Shown here piece by piece: positions 9,132-12,780 of a stretch of DNA of 12,780 bases. Each line of letters starts with the position of its first letter. Within the stretch, counting starts at the first letter, position 1. Source of the stretch: DATHRK01 sp035465395 (GTDB taxonomy: Bacteria > Gemmatimonadota > Gemmatimonadetes > Longimicrobiales > RSA9); assembly GCA_035465395.1 (NCBI GenBank), contig DATHRK010000027.1:1-12780 (forward strand). Reading direction: 5' to 3'. Under the pieces are notes generated by a model, which had not been told where the DNA came from, made no database searches, and saw nothing but the letters and a program-made list of their open reading frames with translations. Made by a program: the position numbers and the translations under genes.

Positions 9132-9183
9132 GCGAATGTCCCGCCCGAAGTGACTGCCGATAAGCGGTTTACGGGGACGGCCA
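9132..9183 (-). promoter_or_regulatory. 52-nt spacer between pccB and accC with the accC ribosome binding site
   Basis: On the minus strand GGGCGGGA (9139-9146) lies 7 nt before the GTG start of accC at 9131. The rest of the gap has no T-tract terminator and no obvious promoter. It is one of only two gaps over 50 nt in the row after the lipoprotein gene. Confidence 0.5.
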
Positions 9184-10734
9184 TCACAGAGGGATGTTGC
9201 CGTGCTTGCGGGGCGGATTGCCGTCCCGCTTGTGCCGCAACGTGTCCAGCGCGTTGATCAGACGCGGGCGTGTCTCGCGCGGGTCGATCACGTCGTCCAC
9301 GTAGCCGCGGCCGGCGGCGATGTAGGGGTGCGCGAACCGCTCCCGATACTCCGCCTCGCGCGCCGCCGCGGCGCCGGCCGGGTCCTCCGCTTCGGCGATC
9401 TCACGGCGAAACAGGATCTCCACCGCTCCCTTCGGCCCCATCACGGCGATCTCCGCCGTCGGCCAGGCGAAGTTGACGTCGCCGCGGATGTGCTTCGAGT
9501 TCATCACGTCGTAGGCGCCGCCGTACGCCTTGCGGGTGATCACGGTCAGACGCGGCACGGTGGCCTCGCAGAACGCGTACAGGAGCTTGGCGCCGTGCCG
9601 GATGATGCCGCCGTGCTCCTGGGCCACTCCCGGCAGGAATCCCGGGACGTCCTCGAAGACGACCAGCGGAATGTTGAAGGCGTCGCAGAAGCGGACGAAT
9701 CGTGCGCCCTTCACCGCGCTGTCGATGTCCAGCACCCCGGCGAGGACGGCCGGCTGGTTGGCGACGATGCCCACCGATCGGCCGCCGAGGTGGGCGAAGC
9801 CGACCACGATGTTGCCGGCGTAGTCGGCGTGGACCTCGTAGAACCGGCCCTCGTCGACGATGCGGCCGATCACGTCGTGGATATCGTAGGGCTTGGAGGG
9901 GTCGTCGGGGACGATGTCCAGCAGGCCCTCGTCCATGCGGTCGTGGGGGTCGTCGCTGGATCGTCTCGGCGGCTCCTCGCCGTTGTTCTGCGGGATGTAG
10001 GCGAACAGCTCGCGGATGCGGTGGAGGCATTCGGGCTCGCTGTCGCACGCGAAGTGGGCGACACCCGAGGTCGAGGCGTGCACATCGGCGCCCCCCAGCC
10101 CCTCCATGTCGATGTCCTCGTGCGTCACCGTCTTCACGACGCTGGGGCCCGTCACGAACATGTAGCTCGTCCCGCGCGTCATGTAGACGAAATCGGTGAT
10201 GGCCGGCGAGTAGACCGCGCCGCCCGCGCACGGGCCGAGGATCGCGCTGATCTGGGGCACGACACCCGAGGCCAGCGTATTGCGCAGGAAGATGTCGGCG
10301 TAGCCGCCCAGGCTCACGACGCCCTCCTGGATGCGCGCGCCGCCGGAGTCGTTCAGGCCGATCACGGGGGCGCCGTTGCGCAGCGCCAGGTCCATGACCT
10401 TGACGATCTTCTCCGCGTGGGCCCCCGACAGGGACCCGCCGAATACCGTGAAATCCTGGCTGAACACGTAGACGAGCCGGCCCTCGATCGTCCCCCAGCC
10501 GGTCACCACGCCGTCGCCCAGGACCCGCTGCTCCTCCATGCCGAACCCGGTGGTCCTGTGGGTGACGAAGCGGTCCAGCTCGACGAAGCTGTCCTCGTCC
10601 AGAAGCAGATCGAGCCGCTCGCGCGCCGTGAGCTTCCCCCGCTCGTGCTGCGCCGCGATGCGGCGCTCACCACCGCCCTGCCGGGACTGCTCCCGCAGCT
10701 CCTCGAGCCGCGCGAGGCGTTCGCGCATGGACAC
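9184..10734 (-). CDS. pccB: Propionyl-CoA carboxylase beta subunit (carboxyltransferase)
   Basis: This subunit moves the carboxyl group from carboxybiotin to propionyl-CoA, giving methylmalonyl-CoA. It is 516 residues long with two crotonase-fold halves. Features include HERGKLTARERLDLLLD, VYVFSQDFTVFGGSLS, GLNDSGGARIQEGV and ILGPCAGGAVYSPA in the N-terminal half. The C-terminal half has VFEDVPGFLPGVAQEHGGIIRHGAKLLYA, TRKAYGGAYDVMNSKH, FAWPTAEIAVMGPKGA and the typical terminus RKHGNIPL. Asp409 in AYDVM lies at nearly the same distance from the C-terminus as Asp422 of Streptomyces coelicolor PccB, a residue tied to propionyl-CoA preference (recalled, not aligned by software). The longest reading starts with a GTG at 10732-10734, one nt after the lipoprotein stop. 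An in-frame ATG at 10726-10728 is an equally good start and would remove two residues. A methylmalonyl-CoA transcarboxylase subunit is a less likely alternative. Confidence 0.95.
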   Translation of the reverse strand: MSMRERLARLEELREQSRQGGGERRIAAQHERGKLTARERLDLLLDEDSFVELDRFVTHRTTGFGMEEQRVLGDGVVTGWGTIEGRLVYVFSQDFTVFGGSLSGAHAEKIVKVMDLALRNGAPVIGLNDSGGARIQEGVVSLGGYADIFLRNTLASGVVPQISAILGPCAGGAVYSPAITDFVYMTRGTSYMFVTGPSVVKTVTHEDIDMEGLGGADVHASTSGVAHFACDSEPECLHRIRELFAYIPQNNGEEPPRRSSDDPHDRMDEGLLDIVPDDPSKPYDIHDVIGRIVDEGRFYEVHADYAGNIVVGFAHLGGRSVGIVANQPAVLAGVLDIDSAVKGARFVRFCDAFNIPLVVFEDVPGFLPGVAQEHGGIIRHGAKLLYAFCEATVPRLTVITRKAYGGAYDVMNSKHIRGDVNFAWPTAEIAVMGPKGAVEILFRREIAEAEDPAGAAAAREAEYRERFAHPYIAAGRGYVDDVIDPRETRPRLINALDTLRHKRDGNPPRKHGNIPL

Positions 10735-10735
10735 G

Positions 10736-12244
10736 CTACCCGCCCGCCGCGAGGACCACCGCGCGCCCGGCCTCGATCCGCACGAGGTACGGACGGCGCA
10801 CGATCACCCCATCGCGAACGCCGATGGCGCCGGTCGCGCCGCGGTACCAGGTGCCCGGTTCGATGCCGGGCGCCAGGGCGCCTCCCTGCCTGGCGGCGGC
10901 CTGCGCGAGGAGGAGCGTCGTGGCGTCGTAGCCCAACGCCGGGAACGGGTTGTCCAGCGTCCGTCGATAGGTCGCCTCGTACCGGGCGACGAACGCCTCG
11001 TAGGATTCGGATCCGACCGTGCGGGGGTCCGAAGTCGCCACCACCACGCCTTCCAGGGCGTCCGCCTCGACCAGGCGGAGCGTCTCGGGGGCGGCCCACA
11101 CGTCGTTGCCCAGCACCGCGATGCGGGTGGCGCCGTCGCTCAGGAAGGCGAGCTGGGGGGCGAGCTGGCGCACGCCGCGCTGCGTCGCTGGCGCATAGAC
11201 GGCCTCCGCCCGCGCGGCCTCCATCTCGGCGATGACGTCGCGGAAGGTCGTCTTGTCCTCGGGATAGCCGATGTCCAGGACCGGCTGCATGCCGGCCGAC
11301 GCCAGCCGCTCGCGGAACGCGGCCGCCAGGTACTCGTGGGCGGCCGTTCGTGGGTAGAGCAGCGCCACGCGCGTGAAGCCGCGCTCGCGGGCATGGTCGG
11401 CCAACCGCTCGGCTTCGAGCGCGTTCGGGGCGTTCAGGGTGAACGCGTTGGGGCGGCCGATCGGGTGGTCCGAAGCGGTCGGGCTCACGATCGGCAGCTC
11501 CAGGTCGCCCCGGGCTCCGGCCGCGGTGAGCAGCGATTCGCTCAGCAGGGGGCCGAGGATCGCGTCCGCTCCGCCCGACTCGAGCGCGGGCACCAGGTCG
11601 GCGGCGACGTCCTCATCGGCGCCATCGTCTCGCACGCGCAGCTCGACATCGCGCTCGGTGGCGGCCCGAAACGCTTCCGCGGCGAGCGTCGCGCCCTGCA
11701 CCACCAGCTCCCCGTACCGCTCCAGCACCTGCGAGCCGCTCTGGGGCACGATCACGCCCAACACCAGGGCCCTCCGGCCCGGGTCCTCGGCCACCCGCCG
11801 GCGGCGGCGCGCCGATTCGTCGAGGATGTCCAGCGCGGGTCGCGCGCCCTCGGCGTCTCCCGGGAAGAGCTCGGCGTACCGGCGCGCGCGCCGCTCGGCG
11901 CCGTCGAAGTCCTCCATCTCGAGTGCCGCCCGCGCCGCCAGGAGCAGCGCCGGCGACGAGGCCGGCGTGGCCGGGTAGCGCGCTACGACCTCGTCGGCGT
12001 CGCTCAGAGCCGCCGCGTAGTCACCGGCGTCATACGCGGCGCGCGCGCGCGTCAGGAGCTCGGTCGCTGCCGCGCGGTCCGCCGAACTGGTCGCCCCCCC
12101 GGCCAACGGAGGCGCGCCCGCATCGCCCCTGCTCGGCGAAGGCCCGGCGCTGGCGCACGCCGCGGCAGTCAGAAGCGTCGTCGCGAGCACGACCAATGGC
12201 CTGGCCACACCCCTCGGCGCGGCTAGCCGCGCGGTTCCCGTCAT
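10736..12244 (-). CDS. TPR lipoprotein with a type 1 periplasmic-binding fold (LpoA-like penicillin-binding protein activator)
   Basis: The 502-residue product begins with a basic N-region and a hydrophobic segment (PLVVLATTLLTAAAC, about 16-30). It ends in Cys30 with Ala at -1 and -3, a weak but usable lipobox, so it is probably lipid-anchored and faces the periplasm. Residues 57-145 form tetratricopeptide-like helix pairs (AYDAGDYAAALSDADEVVARYP, then ALEMEDFDGAERRARRYAELFP). From about 160 to 495 it has a Leu/Ile/Val-binding (Peripla_BP_6) fold: LVLGVIVPQSGS, GADAILGPLLSES, PIVSPTASD, VALLYP and PALGYDATTLLLAQAA. TPR plus this fold in one lipoprotein is the layout of LpoA, which activates peptidoglycan synthases. 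No ABC permease or ATPase genes are nearby, which argues against amino-acid uptake. I chose the ATG at 12242-12244 because it places the signal sequence properly, with GGACGGA upstream. It ends 1 nt before pccB. Confidence 0.85.
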   Translation of the reverse strand: MTGTARLAAPRGVARPLVVLATTLLTAAACASAGPSPSRGDAGAPPLAGGATSSADRAAATELLTRARAAYDAGDYAAALSDADEVVARYPATPASSPALLLAARAALEMEDFDGAERRARRYAELFPGDAEGARPALDILDESARRRRRVAEDPGRRALVLGVIVPQSGSQVLERYGELVVQGATLAAEAFRAATERDVELRVRDDGADEDVAADLVPALESGGADAILGPLLSESLLTAAGARGDLELPIVSPTASDHPIGRPNAFTLNAPNALEAERLADHARERGFTRVALLYPRTAAHEYLAAAFRERLASAGMQPVLDIGYPEDKTTFRDVIAEMEAARAEAVYAPATQRGVRQLAPQLAFLSDGATRIAVLGNDVWAAPETLRLVEADALEGVVVATSDPRTVGSESYEAFVARYEATYRRTLDNPFPALGYDATTLLLAQAAARQGGALAPGIEPGTWYRGATGAIGVRDGVIVRRPYLVRIEAGRAVVLAAGG

Positions 12245-12365
12245 CGTCCGTCCATTCTGTTGAACGCTCGCCTGGAGGGGCCGGCGGCGGCGGCGGTGAG
12301 CGGCGCCGGGGCCGGGCTCCGCCGCCCGTCCGGCGGCTGCGAAAGGTATGCCTGGTGACGGCGCG
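12245..12365 (-). other. GC-rich leader upstream of the lipoprotein gene
   Basis: This 121-nt non-coding stretch between the terminator and the lipoprotein start must hold the promoter if the operon begins here. I see a possible hairpin with 6-bp arms (GCCGCC 12321-12326 and GGCGGC 12332-12337, 5-nt loop), a short CGG trinucleotide run (about 12281-12296), and GGACGGA as ribosome binding site (12247-12253). A CATACC element near 12345-12350 is the only -10-like sequence and is weak. I do not claim a defined promoter. Confidence 0.4.
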
Positions 12366-12394
12366 AAAAAAGGACGGGCGCCGGGCGCCCGTCC
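12366..12394 (-). terminator. Rho-independent terminator of the acidic-repeat gene
   Basis: Reading the minus strand, a perfect 10-bp GC-rich stem (GGACGGGCGC paired with GCGCCCGTCC, arms at 12385-12394 and 12372-12381) with a 3-nt loop is followed directly by six T residues (A-tract at 12366-12371 on the plus strand). It lies 36 nt beyond the stop codon of the gene at the right edge and points the same way. It separates that gene from the lipoprotein-carboxylase row. Confidence 0.92.
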
Positions 12395-12430
12395 CCCCTT
12401 CAATCCCCGCACCTCGACGGCGCGGAGGGT

Positions 12431-12780
12431 CTACTCCTCGCCCTTCGCCTCGTCCTCTTCTTCGTCGGACGCGTCCGCCGCCTCGGCTTCGGGGCCGTCA
12501 GGCCCCTCGGCCTGCGGCTCCTCGTCGGCCTCGGCCTGCGGCTCCTCATCGGCCTCGGCCTGCGGCTCCTCATCGGCCTCGGCCTGCGGCTCCTCGTCGG
12601 CCTCGGCCTGCGGCTCCTCGTCGGCCTCGGCTTCCGGCTCTTGGTCGGCTTCGGCTTCCGGCTCTTCGTCGGCTTCGGCTTCCGGCTCTTCCTCGGCTTC
12701 GGCTTCCGGCTCTTCGTCGGCTTCGGCTTCCGGCTCTTCGTCGGCTTCGGCTTCCGGCTCTTCGTCGGCTTCGGCTTCCG
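12431..12780 (-). CDS. C-terminal part of a protein with an acidic octapeptide-repeat tail (runs off the right edge)
   Basis: The reading frame enters from the right edge and ends with TAG at 12431-12433. It gives about 116 residues, of which the first 88 are eleven tandem octapeptides (PEAEADEE, turning into PQAEADEE towards the C-terminus). The last 28 residues are non-repetitive but still acidic (ending in EEEDEAKGEE). The segment has almost no hydrophobic residues besides Ala and would be disordered and strongly negative. A minus-strand terminator follows it, which supports this strand. Acidic Ala/Glu/Pro tails occur on several unrelated bacterial proteins, including some ribosomal proteins and nucleic-acid-binding proteins, so the folded part outside the window is needed to name it. 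I do not recognise the gene from the tail alone. Confidence 0.8.
   Translation of the reverse strand, partial: EAEADEEPEAEADEEPEAEADEEPEAEAEEEPEAEADEEPEAEADQEPEAEADEEPQAEADEEPQAEADEEPQAEADEEPQAEADEEPQAEGPDGPEAEAADASDEEEDEAKGEE
12518..12780 (-). repeat. 24-bp tandem repeat, at least 11 units, encoding an 8-residue acidic repeat
   Basis: Eleven head-to-tail 24-bp units fill 12518 to the window end (the last lacks one base) with no change in length, so the frame is kept throughout. The four units nearest the stop use GAG and CAG codons (PQAEADEE). The fifth is a hybrid. The remaining six use mainly GAA (PEAEADEE, with one PEAEADQE and one PEAEAEEE). The array continues beyond the window. Confidence 0.95.

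Noticed and set aside
9202..11235. Very long open frame (677 codons) on the plus strand opposite pccB and the lipoprotein gene, with similar ones opposite argS (2262-3974), the mutase (4155-5957), the kinase (1234-2502) and the lipoprotein (10538-12226)
   Set aside because: The translations are rich in Arg, His, Val and Gly with no recognisable domain, and they mirror real minus-strand genes. High GC makes such antisense frames common.
10736..12244. Branched-chain amino-acid ABC transporter binding protein
   Set aside because: It has an added N-terminal TPR domain and no permease or ATPase genes nearby; kept only as a lesser alternative.
12340..12371. Promoter with CATACC as -10 and a T-rich -35
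   Set aside because: The match to consensus is poor and the T-run is already explained by the terminator.
12434..12780. Plus-strand Ser/Ala/Gly-rich reading of the 24-bp repeat
   Set aside because: The repeat leaves several frames open on both strands, but the stop at 12431 followed by a minus-oriented terminator supports the acidic minus-strand reading.
12518..12780. CRISPR-like array
   Set aside because: Units are contiguous 24-mers with no unique spacers and a clean protein-coding period.

Overview
This is a very GC-rich window in which every supported gene lies on the minus strand, so the genes run from the right edge to the left. A TPR lipoprotein resembling LpoA-type cell-wall synthase activators suggests a Gram-negative envelope. 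Several features together (extreme GC, signal peptides ending in Ala-Gln, a propionyl-CoA carboxylase / split methylmalonyl-CoA mutase set, and an LpoA-like lipoprotein) make Gemmatimonadota my best guess. That assignment is inference only.

Right edge (12780 to about 12366): the 3' end of a gene whose product ends in at least eleven perfect-length acidic octapeptide repeats (PEAEADEE / PQAEADEE). A textbook Rho-independent terminator follows it. A GC-rich leader of about 120 nt then precedes the next gene.

Middle (12244 to 4233): a tightly packed row of a TPR/periplasmic-binding-fold lipoprotein, a propionyl-CoA carboxylase carboxyltransferase (pccB-like), a biotin carboxylase (accC-like), a 23S rRNA uracil-C5 methyltransferase (RlmD type), a biotin carrier protein, and the catalytic subunit of methylmalonyl-CoA mutase. 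The three carboxylase subunits would turn propionyl-CoA into methylmalonyl-CoA, and the mutase would isomerise this to succinyl-CoA. The diagnostic residues in both the carboxyltransferase and the mutase agree with these substrates. The cobalamin-binding mutase subunit, the epimerase and the mutase chaperone GTPase are not in the window. The rRNA methyltransferase is wedged between two carboxylase subunit genes and overlaps both.

Left part (4156 to 1): an FmdB-type zinc-ribbon protein, arginyl-tRNA synthetase, a PfkB-family sugar/nucleoside kinase and PurM (purine synthesis). The start of an exported protein at the left edge overlaps the end of purM.

Most junctions are overlaps of 4-17 nt (ATGA or GTGA at four of them). 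The largest gaps are 76 nt (mutase to fmdB) and 52 nt (pccB to accC). I saw no terminator inside the row, so one long transcript or a few nested ones are plausible. I found no RNA genes, insertion sequences, CRISPR arrays, phage genes or attachment sites. No exotic new system is evident. The items most worth a second look are the 24-bp coding repeat at the right edge, the rRNA methyltransferase inside the carboxylase operon, and the exported protein that begins inside purM.
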